Assembly: GCA_041674345.1 (NCBI GenBank)
Contig: JBAYVY010000078.1
Location: 1 to 11,566 of the forward strand
Origin: JBAYVY01 sp041674345
GTDB taxonomy: Bacteria; Planctomycetota; Phycisphaerae; Phycisphaerales; Zrk34
Length of the DNA: 11,566 nt
Direction of reading: 5' to 3'
The notes beneath the pieces are model-generated. The model was given only the letters and a program-made list of their open reading frames with translations. It was not told where the DNA came from and made no database searches. Positions 6,319 through 11,566 of this stretch are shown here, piece after piece. The stretch's first letter is position 1. Each line of letters opens with the position of its first letter. The position numbers and the translations under genes are program-made.

Positions 6319-6348
6319 TCATTGCACGCATCGCTGGATGCGACAAAC

Positions 6349-6378
6349 TTATTATTGATTGCGGATCGCGGGAGTCAA
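6349..6378 (-). promoter_or_regulatory. Sigma-70-type promoter for the 6344-6012 transcript
   Basis: On the minus strand TTGACT (6378-6373, five of six to consensus) is followed after 16 bases by AATAAT (6356-6351, five of six); TAATAA (6354-6349) at 18 bases is an alternative. An A-tract of seven (6391-6397 region) lies upstream like an UP element. Initiation near 6344 would place the first hairpin at the RNA 5' end. Confidence 0.6.
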
Positions 6379-6435
6379 TGATTTTCCGAACTTTTTTTGC
6401 GTTGTGATGGTTCTGATAATCCCACCGGTGCAAGA

Positions 6436-6620
6436 GATATTCACCGCCGAGGAAAGACAAGAGAGTGAAACCACAGATAAACGCGGATGAACACGGATCG
6501 AAAATCAAAAAATCAATCTATCCGTGTTCATCCGCGTTTATCTGTGGTTCCATTCCCTCTCTGCGATCTCCGCTGGCTCCGCGGTGAAAATCTTTTCCGG
6601 TCCTCCGTGGTGAAACATCC
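6436..6620. repeat. Long palindromic dispersed-repeat element with 30-bp perfect arms
   Basis: The core arms 6469-6498 and 6520-6549 are exact 30-base inverted copies around a 21-base A/T-rich loop; the arm begins AACCACAGATAAACGCGG. Outside them TTCACCGC (6440-6447) and GCGGTGAA (6581-6588) are also inverted copies. CTCCGCGGTGAAA (6578-6590) is repeated with one change at 6603-6615. I recall very similar 'ATCTGTGGTT/GCGGTGAA' sequences dispersed in many environmental genomes; their function is unknown. No transposase is present, so it may be a non-autonomous palindromic element. Confidence 0.7.
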
Positions 6621-6624
6621 GCGT

Positions 6625-6630
6625 TAGAAT
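6625..6630 (+). promoter_or_regulatory. -10 element suggesting a leaderless nadE mRNA
   Basis: TAGAAT (five of six to TATAAT) ends six bases before the nadE ATG, which would put the transcription start on or next to the A of ATG. No usable Shine-Dalgarno is present, since AGGG is only two bases from the ATG. A -35 element is not evident. Confidence 0.35.
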
Positions 6631-6636
6631 AGGGCC

Positions 6637-8391
6637 ATGCGAATCGCATTGGCACAGATCAATCCGACGGTCGGCGACATCGCGGGCAACACCGCGAAGA
6701 TCATGGACTTCATTCGACGGGCCGCCGATCAACACGCGGAGTTGGCCGTTTTCCCCGAGCTGTCGATCATTGGTTATCCGCCGAAGGATTTGCTGTTGAA
6801 GCCGGCGGTGATTGAGCAGTGCGACCAGGCATTGCGATTCATCGCGCGACACTGCACGCGGATCGCGGCGATCATCGGTTATCCCGCGCCGTCCGATCAG
6901 GCGCGGGGGCGGACGCTCTACAACGCCGCCGCGGTGTGCATCGACGGTCGGGTCGCGCATCGTCACGTCAAATCGCTGCTGCCGACCTACGACGTATTTG
7001 ACGAGCATCGTTATTTCGAGCCGGGCCCGCCGGTCGATCTGACCGAGTTTCGCGGCGTGAAACTGGGCATCAGCGTTTGCGAGGATTTATGGAACGACCA
7101 GACGGTCGTCAGCCGGCAGTTGTATCACGACAATCCGATGGATGAACTGGCGAAGCGCGGGGCGGAGTTGTTCATCAATTGCTCGGCTTCGCCGTTCGTG
7201 GTTCGCAAACATGAGTTTCGGCTGAAACTTTTTCACGCGGCGGCGAAGCGGCACGCCCTGCCGCTGGTGTACGTGAATCAGGTGGGGGGCAACGACGAAT
7301 TGATTTTCGACGGGCGATCGTGCGTGGTCGATGCGACGGGGCAACTGATCGCGCAGGCGAAGGGGTTTGAAGAGGATTTGCTGGTCGTGGATTTGCCGAC
7401 TTCTGGTTCCGGGGGCGGGCAGACCCGCGATGCCATCGCGGGCTTTGCAAAAACTTCCGGTGGCGGGGGCATGGCGGAGTTGTTCGACGCGCTGGTGCTG
7501 GGTGTGCGGGATTACTGCATTAAATGCGGGTTCAAAAGCATCGTGCTGGGTTTGAGCGGCGGGATCGACTCGGCGGTCACGGCGTGCATCGCCGCCGCGG
7601 CGCTGGGGGCCGATCACGTCACCGGCATCGCCATGCCTTCGCGGTACAGTTCCGACGGGTCGAAATCCGATGCGATGAAACTGGCGGAAAATCTCGGCAT
7701 CGCGTTTCACACCATTCCGATCAGTTCGGTGCATGATCCGATGGAGCGGCTGGTCTCGCCGTTCTTTGAAGGCAAGGGACCGGATGCGACGGAAGAGAAT
7801 CTTCAGGCGCGATTGCGCGGCGTGATCCTCATGTCGTTCAGCAACAAGTTCGGCTCGCTGCTGGTGACCACCGGCAACAAGAGCGAGATGGCGGTGGGTT
7901 ACTGCACGTTGTACGGCGACATGGCGGGTGGTCTGGCGGTCATCAGCGATGTGCCCAAGACGATGATTTACGAACTGGCGAAGTGGATCAATTCCCCCAC
8001 CCCCGCCCCCACCCCCGGAAATGTGCTGTACGCGCGATGCGGCAAGCCGGTGATTCCGGCGGACACGATCAGCAAGCCGCCGAGCGCGGAACTGCGTCCG
8101 AATCAGACGGATCAGGATTCGCTGCCTCCCTATGAGTTGCTGGATGATGTGGTGCATCGTTACGTGGAACGTGAGGAATCGGCCCCGCGGATCATTGGTG
8201 AGACGGGTTACGACGCGGCGACGGTGCAGCGCATTGTGGGATTGATTGATCGCAATGAATACAAGCGGAAACAGGCCCCGCCGGGTTTGAAGGTGACGGG
8301 CAAGGCGTTCGGTTTCGGTCGGCGAATGCCGATTGCGATGCGGCATGACGCGACGGGCAAGGCGATGGAGCGGATTATCGCCGGCAAGTGA
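6637..8391 (+). CDS. nadE: Glutamine-dependent NAD+ synthase
   Basis: A two-domain enzyme (584 residues) that makes NAD+ from deamido-NAD+, ATP and glutamine, the last cytoplasmic step of NAD synthesis. Residues 1-255 are a nitrilase-type glutaminase with the triad Glu41 (FPELSIIGYPPKDLL), Lys112 (HVKSLLP) and Cys148 (GISVCEDLWND). Residues 285-584 are the synthetase domain: SGGIDS pyrophosphate loop (307-312), ENLQARLRG (387-395), TTGNKSEMAVGYCTLYGDMAGG (two parts, 411-432), and KPPSAELRPNQTDQDSLPPYE (480-500). Between WIN (450-452) and VIPADTISKPPSAEL there is an unusual insert of about 20 residues, SPTPAPTP followed by GNVLYARCGKP, encoded by a C-rich tandem repeat. All catalytic residues are kept, so activity is expected. 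ATG 6637 starts exactly at the conserved MRIALAQINPTVGD. Confidence 0.96.
   Translation: MRIALAQINPTVGDIAGNTAKIMDFIRRAADQHAELAVFPELSIIGYPPKDLLLKPAVIEQCDQALRFIARHCTRIAAIIGYPAPSDQARGRTLYNAAAVCIDGRVAHRHVKSLLPTYDVFDEHRYFEPGPPVDLTEFRGVKLGISVCEDLWNDQTVVSRQLYHDNPMDELAKRGAELFINCSASPFVVRKHEFRLKLFHAAAKRHALPLVYVNQVGGNDELIFDGRSCVVDATGQLIAQAKGFEEDLLVVDLPTSGSGGGQTRDAIAGFAKTSGGGGMAELFDALVLGVRDYCIKCGFKSIVLGLSGGIDSAVTACIAAAALGADHVTGIAMPSRYSSDGSKSDAMKLAENLGIAFHTIPISSVHDPMERLVSPFFEGKGPDATEENLQARLRGVILMSFSNKFGSLLVTTGNKSEMAVGYCTLYGDMAGGLAVISDVPKTMIYELAKWINSPTPAPTPGNVLYARCGKPVIPADTISKPPSAELRPNQTDQDSLPPYELLDDVVHRYVEREESAPRIIGETGYDAATVQRIVGLIDRNEYKRKQAPPGLKVTGKAFGFGRRMPIAMRHDATGKAMERIIAGK
7994..8017 (-). other. Predicted four-tract G-quadruplex inside nadE
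   Basis: Two exact tandem copies of the 12-mer CCCCCACCCCCG (7994-8005, 8006-8017) give, on the minus strand, four runs of five G separated by single bases. Single-base loops with G5 tracts are close to the most stable quadruplex geometry; the coding strand carries the matching i-motif sequence. Confidence 0.75.
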
Positions 8392-8428
8392 TTTTGCCGC
8401 CGCGCTCAGGGGGACGATCAGCATTTTC

Positions 8429-8448
8429 GCTTTCGGAAAGCATTTTTT
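8429..8448 (+). terminator. Probable intrinsic terminator of nadE
   Basis: GCTTT (8429-8433) pairs with AAAGC (8437-8441) around CGG, followed by ATTTTTTATTT. The stem is short but the T-run is strong, and it lies 38 bases after the nadE stop. Confidence 0.55.
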
Positions 8449-8450
8449 AT

Positions 8451-8478
8451 TTGCTTTAGGGATCGGGTCGTGTAAAGT
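8451..8478 (+). promoter_or_regulatory. Possible promoter of the first tandem PEP-CTERM gene, with long leader
   Basis: TTGCTT (8451-8456), 16 bases, then TAAAGT (8473-8478). A start near 8485 would leave a leader of about 257 nt up to 8741 with GC-rich hairpin potential, such as GGCA-AGCC against GGTT-G-TGCC at 8606-8626. I could not match it to a riboswitch class. No convincing gene is seen between 8392 and 8741. Confidence 0.3.
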
Positions 8479-8741
8479 ATATGGACAAGTTGGTTATTGA
8501 TATAGGAGTGGCATTGTCCGCATTCCGGGAAGTAAACCCAACAAGAGAGAGCGGGATCGGAGCAGGTCTTTTTCGGCGGTTGTTTTGTCGCGTGCGCCAC
8601 GGAGGGCAAGCCATCAGGTTGTGCCGGTGGGTGAACCGCGCATGGAGGCGGGGCCGACGGCGTGAAGAAATGAAGGAACGCGTCGCGTAAGCGATGTTGA
8701 TGGGAGGGTGGGCCGCACCACTTACTTGTAGGGGACTGAAC

Positions 8742-9377
8742 ATGTCACGATTCCAATGGCGGGCGGCGGCAATGATTGTTCTGTGCGCGGGGTTCACGGC
8801 TCAAGCCGGTATGGTTCAGATACAACTGGGGGGTGTGAACATTCAATACGCCGCCCAAACGATCACGGATCACAGTCCCGACAATGTGGACCCCGATCCC
8901 CTGACCAACGCCACGTTCCTGGTCGATGGCGCACAGATTGGGGTGGTGAACGCCGGTGTCACACTCGATATGTCGATCCCCACCGTGATGAACATTCCGA
9001 TCGGCGGCGGCACGGTCGTCAGCGCCGCGGACGGCACGTTTTACCTGTCGCTCGACGGAAGCGATTTCCTCTCTTTATTGCTCAATCAGGCCAGCGTCAC
9101 TTACATTCCCGTGACCGGCCAGATCAACTTCGTGTTCGCGGGAGCCGCCGCCGTCATCATCGGCCAGCAACTGCCATTCGGCGTCACCCTCGGCGATCCG
9201 GCCAGCATCAGTTATTCCTCGCAAATAACGACCGGATCGATGACCACCAGCGGCGGGTACCTCACCAGCTTCCTCGCCGCGGGCACCGGGGAGATACAGG
9301 CCATCCCCGAACCGGCGTCGCTCGGTTTGCTCGCGCTCGGCGGGCTCGCCATGCTGCGTCGCCGCGTTCATGGATAA
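8742..9377 (+). CDS. PEP-CTERM secreted protein, first of two tandem paralogues
   Basis: A 211-residue exported protein of unknown function. The signal peptide ends in TAQA, with cleavage probably after residue 22. The mature part starts with GMVQIQLGGVNIQY and carries the shared block DPDPLTNATF, followed by alternating hydrophobic and Gly/Ser residues that suggest beta-structure. The C-terminus is IPEPASLGLLALGGLAML then RRR, an exosortase sorting signal (PEP at 189-191). ATG 8742 has GGGGA 6 bases upstream and begins a normal signal peptide; an upstream ATG at 8694 would add 16 unlikely residues. It shares sequence along most of its length with the next gene. A hairpin with T-run follows at 9413-9433. 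Confidence 0.85.
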   Translation: MSRFQWRAAAMIVLCAGFTAQAGMVQIQLGGVNIQYAAQTITDHSPDNVDPDPLTNATFLVDGAQIGVVNAGVTLDMSIPTVMNIPIGGGTVVSAADGTFYLSLDGSDFLSLLLNQASVTYIPVTGQINFVFAGAAAVIIGQQLPFGVTLGDPASISYSSQITTGSMTTSGGYLTSFLAAGTGEIQAIPEPASLGLLALGGLAMLRRRVHG

Positions 9378-9412
9378 TCCGTCAACCCCCGCTCCCATTC
9401 ACTCGCAACGGC

Positions 9413-9433
9413 GCGGCTTGCCTCGCCGCTTTT
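9413..9433 (+). terminator. Probable terminator after the first tandem PEP-CTERM gene
   Basis: GCGGC (9413-9417) pairs with GCCGC (9425-9429) around a 7-base loop, followed by TTTTCATTT. The stem is modest. It lies 36 bases after the stop codon. Confidence 0.45.
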
Positions 9434-9507
9434 CATTTGATTGACGCCAAGGGTCATCCTCCAAGTAGCTTCATCGGGCTTAACGGACAATAAATGATAA
9501 CTTTCGC

Positions 9508-9535
9508 TTGCTCTTTTCCCGGGGCGTGATATTTT
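9508..9535 (+). promoter_or_regulatory. Possible promoter of the second tandem PEP-CTERM gene
   Basis: TTGCTC (9508-9513), 16 bases, then TATTTT (9530-9535). The first paralogue has a similar arrangement (TTGCTT-16-TAAAGT). Transcription from here would meet the terminator at 9582-9610 before reaching the gene. Confidence 0.3.
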
Positions 9536-9581
9536 TTTCTAACTGCTTCAATTCGGTGATGACAATTGATTGGGACGAGAG

Positions 9582-9610
9582 GGCGAGGCCGATTCGGCCC
9601 GCCGTTTTTT
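9582..9610 (+). terminator. Strong intrinsic terminator in the gap between the tandem PEP-CTERM genes
   Basis: GGCG (9582-9585), a bulged A, and GGCCG (9587-9591) pair with CGGCC (9595-9599) and CGCC (9600-9603) around the loop ATT. This gives nine GC-rich pairs, followed by G and six Ts. It lies 68 bases before the second paralogue and downstream of its best promoter candidate, so it may be an attenuator rather than simply the end of the previous unit. Confidence 0.7.
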
Positions 9611-9633
9611 GCGCGACGGGGCCGATTCACCAC

Positions 9634-9662
9634 GCCATGCCCGGCACGAAGTCGCGCATGGC
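9634..9662 (+). promoter_or_regulatory. Leader hairpin before the second PEP-CTERM gene
   Basis: GCCATGC (9634-9640) pairs perfectly with GCATGGC (9656-9662), 15 bases before the ATG at 9678 and just upstream of its GAAGGG ribosome binding site. It could affect translation start. Confidence 0.35.
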
Positions 9663-9677
9663 CGAAGGGTTCGCAAG

Positions 9678-10409
9678 ATGAATCGCAAAGGAAAGGTCGC
9701 TCTCATGTTCCGTCAAATGATTCAGCCGTGTTCCAATCACCCGATCGCGCGTCACCTGCGACAAGCGGTCTGTTTGGCGGGGTTGTCGCTGCTGTGGGCC
9801 GGGCCGGCGCAGGCGGGCATCCAAATCCAGCTCGGCGGGGTGGATATCCAGTACGACGGTGACAACATCGTGGATAAAAGCCCCACCCGGGCCGATCCCG
9901 ATCCCCTGACCAACGCCACGTTCATCGACCAGTCGGCCGGCAACACCATCGGCACGGTACACAGCGGCGTCACACTGAACATGCTGATCCCCGGCGTGTT
10001 GAATATCCCCGTCGTCGGCGGACAGGTCGCCAGCGCATCCGACGGCGTGTTTGATCTGTCCTTCGGAGGCGGCGATTACCTGTCTCTGTCCCTGGGGTCG
10101 GTCAGCATCACTTACCAACATGTCGCCGCCGGACCTTTCCAGTTCGACTTCGTTTTCGCCGGCGCCGTCGCCGCGATCAACGGCCAGCATCTGCCCTTCC
10201 AAACCACCCTCGGCGCTCCGGTCAGCATCACCTTCTCCACACAGGTGGCCGACGGAACCTTGCTGGACAACGGCTCATTCCTGACCGGCTTCACCGCGGC
10301 GGGCACCGGCGAAGTTCATTCCGACCAGTTCACCGTCATCCCCGAACCGGCAACCCTGGGGCTGCTGGCGCTCGGCGGTGTCGCGCTGCTAAGCCGCAAG
10401 CGGCGTTAA
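9678..10409 (+). CDS. PEP-CTERM secreted protein, second of two tandem paralogues
   Basis: A 243-residue paralogue of the previous gene. After a signal peptide ending in PAQA, the mature protein begins GIQIQLGGVDIQY, parallel to the first copy, and shares DPDPLTNATF, DFVFAGAVAAINGQ (compare NFVFAGAAAVIIGQ), LPF and AAGTGE in the same order. It ends with IPEPATLGLLALGGVALL then SRKRR, an exosortase signal (PEP at 222-224). Two starts are plausible: ATG 9678 with GAAGGG 8 bases upstream, or ATG 9705 with AAAGGAAAGG 8 bases upstream, which gives a more usual signal-peptide length. The stop overlaps the stop of the opposing hydrolase gene, so neither gene has an intergenic terminator there. Function is unknown; the pair is probably displayed on or released from the cell surface. 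Confidence 0.85.
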   Translation: MNRKGKVALMFRQMIQPCSNHPIARHLRQAVCLAGLSLLWAGPAQAGIQIQLGGVDIQYDGDNIVDKSPTRADPDPLTNATFIDQSAGNTIGTVHSGVTLNMLIPGVLNIPVVGGQVASASDGVFDLSFGGGDYLSLSLGSVSITYQHVAAGPFQFDFVFAGAVAAINGQHLPFQTTLGAPVSITFSTQVADGTLLDNGSFLTGFTAAGTGEVHSDQFTVIPEPATLGLLALGGVALLSRKRR

Positions 10410-11338
10410 GATTTCTGTTGTTCGGCGCGCTCGGCGTCGGCCAGTTGTTTTTCGTAGCGCGCCTTGTTCGCACGCCCGTCCATCAGCAGATGCACACGGT
10501 CACGATGCGGGGCGGGGATCGCCAGGTCGATCGCACGACGCGCGTCGCCCAGATGCGTCCGTCGCGACAGATGCGTGATGACGATGGCCTGGTTGTTCAG
10601 CGCGTCCATCATCTTCGCGATATCGCTGACGTGCAGATGTTTGCCGACCTTGGCGCGATCCTGATGATCGGCTTCCGTGAACGTGCATTCGGTGATCAGA
10701 ATCTGCGCGTTGGCCACATCGGGCCTTTGAAAGTGCGGGCCGGGACTGGTGTCCCCCATGTACGCCACCAGCGGAACTTCCTTGATGTAGGTGATCGCCT
10801 GTCCCGATTCCTTGATCCGCACCAGTTCGCTCTGCGGCAGGCCGACGTATTCCTCACGCAGCTTCGACCGCTTCTCCACCATCACGAAACCCAGCGACGG
10901 CACGGTGTGACTCGTGGCGAACGCCCGGAGAAAATAGGTGTTCTTGATTTCCAGTTCCGCGCTCGGCCCGTCGGGGTCCATCGCGATCACATGGTACGGC
11001 GTGCGCTGCGCCTCGATATCCACCCACGCATCCATCAGCCGCCTGATCGGACCTTCCAGCGACGGATGACACAACACCGTGCCTTCGCCCATGCCCTGAA
11101 AGTGGCGCTGGGAAAAGTAGTACGCCAGCCCCGCGGCATGGTCCATATGGCCGTGACTGAGCGCGACGTAATTGCTCGTCAGCGCGGTGCGGCAGGCACG
11201 ACCGATGTCGAAACAGATGTCCAGTTCGGGGATTTGGACGAACGTCTCTTCGCCGGCGATGGAAAAGCCCTGAACGCGGAACGGCGGAAAGTAGAGGAAG
11301 CCGGCGGGCGGCGTGCGCGGGGGGTCGCTGGGTATCAC
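10406..11338 (-). CDS. Metallo-beta-lactamase-fold hydrolase, ribonuclease Z-like
   Basis: A 310-residue member of the metallo-beta-lactamase superfamily closest in pattern to ribonuclease Z. The two-zinc motif is HGHMDH (62-67, in ALSHGHMDHAAGL). Later metal-site elements are SHTVPSLGF, YMGDTSPG (the bridging Asp), ITECTF and ITHLSRRTH, the last recalling the THFSxRY of RNase Z. RNase Z trims tRNA 3' ends, but this group also contains hydrolases of other phosphodiesters, so the substrate is open. GTG 11338 was chosen because AAGGAG lies 9 bases upstream and homology-like sequence begins there. The frame stays open to an ATG at 11548, but that would overlap the start of the divergent gene. 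The C-terminal tail is charged (AERAEQQKS). The stop overlaps the PEP-CTERM gene by four bases. Confidence 0.85.
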   Translation of the reverse strand: MIPSDPPRTPPAGFLYFPPFRVQGFSIAGEETFVQIPELDICFDIGRACRTALTSNYVALSHGHMDHAAGLAYYFSQRHFQGMGEGTVLCHPSLEGPIRRLMDAWVDIEAQRTPYHVIAMDPDGPSAELEIKNTYFLRAFATSHTVPSLGFVMVEKRSKLREEYVGLPQSELVRIKESGQAITYIKEVPLVAYMGDTSPGPHFQRPDVANAQILITECTFTEADHQDRAKVGKHLHVSDIAKMMDALNNQAIVITHLSRRTHLGDARRAIDLAIPAPHRDRVHLLMDGRANKARYEKQLADAERAEQQKS

Positions 11339-11354
11339 GTTGGCAAACTCCTTG

Positions 11355-11372
11355 CGACCGCTGTCGCGGTCG
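11355..11372 (-). promoter_or_regulatory. Hairpin directly abutting the hydrolase ribosome binding site
   Basis: CGACCGC and GCGGTCG form a perfect 7-bp stem with a 4-base loop. On the minus strand it ends two bases before AAGGAG, so it could stack beside or compete with ribosome binding. Confidence 0.4.
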
Positions 11373-11389
11373 TGGGGTGAAAGTCCTTC

Positions 11390-11419
11390 AGTGTATGCGA
11401 AGAAACGAAAGTTCGCCAA
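11390..11419 (-). promoter_or_regulatory. Possible promoter of the hydrolase gene
   Basis: On the minus strand TTGGCG (11419-11414), 18 bases, then TACACT (11395-11390). Initiation near 11383 would give a leader of about 45 nt holding the hairpin at 11355-11372 and the ribosome binding site. Confidence 0.35.
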
Positions 11420-11546
11420 CTCCTTGCGGCCCGACTGCGGCCCGAGGGTGCATGACAGTTTTCGCGGGGGGATAGCCGACAAGATGTAGTGGTGGGTCGC
11501 CCCGGACGGCGATCCGACGGCAGCCAACGAGCAAGGAGGTTCCATC

Positions 11547-11566
11547 ATGGCGGCACGGACGACACG
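11547..11566 (+). CDS. Start of a further plus-strand gene, cut by the window end
   Basis: ATG 11547 reads MAARTT and is preceded by AAGGAGG (11533-11539) at seven bases, an excellent ribosome binding site. It diverges from the hydrolase gene across about 208 bases. Too little is present to name a product. Confidence 0.55.

Larger units (their letters stand above)
6012..6345 (-). ncRNA. Candidate structured RNA (or btpA leader) with a 17-nt anti-16S segment
   Basis: This stretch has a promoter at its 5' side and an intrinsic terminator at its 3' side. Read on the minus strand, the 5' end can fold into CGCATC/GATGCG (6342-6337 with 6332-6327). Alternatively GTCGCATC (6344-6337) can pair with GATGCGAC (6285-6278). 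Next to that, CCGGACT pairs with AGTCCGG (6278-6272 with 6212-6206), enclosing a CGTGG/CCACG hairpin and a 6-bp GCCGCG/CGCGGC hairpin. Downstream come a 7-bp GCACGGG/CCCGTGC hairpin, a possible AAAGAG/CTCTTT closing pair, the 17 bases complementary to the 16S 3' end (6141-6125), an 8-bp GAAGCTGC/GCAGCTTC hairpin, and the terminator. I cannot match it to RNase P, tmRNA, 6S, SRP RNA or a known riboswitch. It may also be translated (see the ORFs at 6139-6318 and 6093-6125). Confidence 0.55.

Noticed and set aside
6008..6508. 166-residue minus-strand ORF across the intergenic region
   Set aside because: It runs through the palindromic repeat, the promoter and the terminator stem, and has no recognisable domain.
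8481..8690. 69-residue ORF upstream of the first tandem PEP-CTERM gene
   Set aside because: No ribosome binding site, arginine-rich composition typical of chance frames in GC-rich DNA, and it lies where a leader is expected.
8485..8741. Cyclic-di-GMP or cobalamin riboswitch before the PEP-CTERM gene
   Set aside because: The leader is GC-rich and foldable, but the core conserved motifs of these classes (GACGCAAAGCC; GCCACTG) are absent.
11339..11548. 70-residue N-terminal extension of the RNase Z-like hydrolase
   Set aside because: It contains a duplicated nucleotide block and a hairpin, would overlap the start of the divergent gene, and the GTG at 11338 has a strong ribosome binding site.
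1..11566. CRISPR array, tRNA genes, transposase or integrase genes
   Set aside because: No regularly spaced direct repeats, no cloverleaf with a TTC-loop signature and no transposase-like ORF were seen on either strand.

Overview
The window looks like chromosomal DNA of a planctomycete, possibly from the Phycisphaerae side. The signs are three secreted proteins with C-terminal PEP-CTERM sorting signals and short arginine-rich tails, moderately high GC, a complete glutamine-dependent NAD synthase, a BtpA-family protein, and dispersed GC-rich hairpin repeats of a kind I associate with environmental planctomycete-like genomes. This placement is inference; no rRNA or marker gene is present to confirm it.

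Layout from left to right. Positions 1-578 (minus) hold the N-terminal half of a UDP-glucuronate 4-epimerase-type sugar epimerase that runs off the window. A terminator hairpin separates it from a small PEP-CTERM protein (728-1399, minus). A 360-base divergent region with two competing hairpins leads into a DegT/DnrJ/EryC1/StrS sugar aminotransferase (1759-2910, plus). The epimerase, aminotransferase and PEP-CTERM protein together suggest a cell-surface polysaccharide setting. An inverted pair of REP-like palindromes (2928-3037) follows. Then come a membrane protein of unknown function (3082-4653, minus) and a truncated ORF6N-domain gene (4744-5073, minus), both of which look less GC-rich than their neighbours. 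A BtpA-family protein (5156-5953, minus) closes this part.

The 680 bases at 5954-6636 contain no conventional gene but are the richest part of the window. On the minus strand there is a promoter near 6350-6378, a strongly self-complementary transcript of about 330 nt, 17 bases exactly complementary to the 3' end of 16S rRNA, a possible 10-codon ORF behind that site, and a strong intrinsic terminator at 6012-6052, just upstream of btpA. This could be an undescribed structured RNA, or a leader/attenuator of btpA. Next to it lies a long palindromic repeat (6436-6620) with 30-base perfect arms.

The right side holds an apparently leaderless nadE (6637-8391), whose coding sequence contains a perfect G5-N-G5-N-G5-N-G5 quadruplex motif on the minus strand. 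Two tandem paralogous PEP-CTERM proteins follow (8742-9377 and 9678-10409), with a strong terminator in the gap between them. A ribonuclease Z-like metallo-beta-lactamase-fold hydrolase (10406-11338, minus) overlaps the second paralogue tail to tail through a shared TTAA. The first codons of another plus-strand gene begin at 11547 behind a good ribosome binding site.
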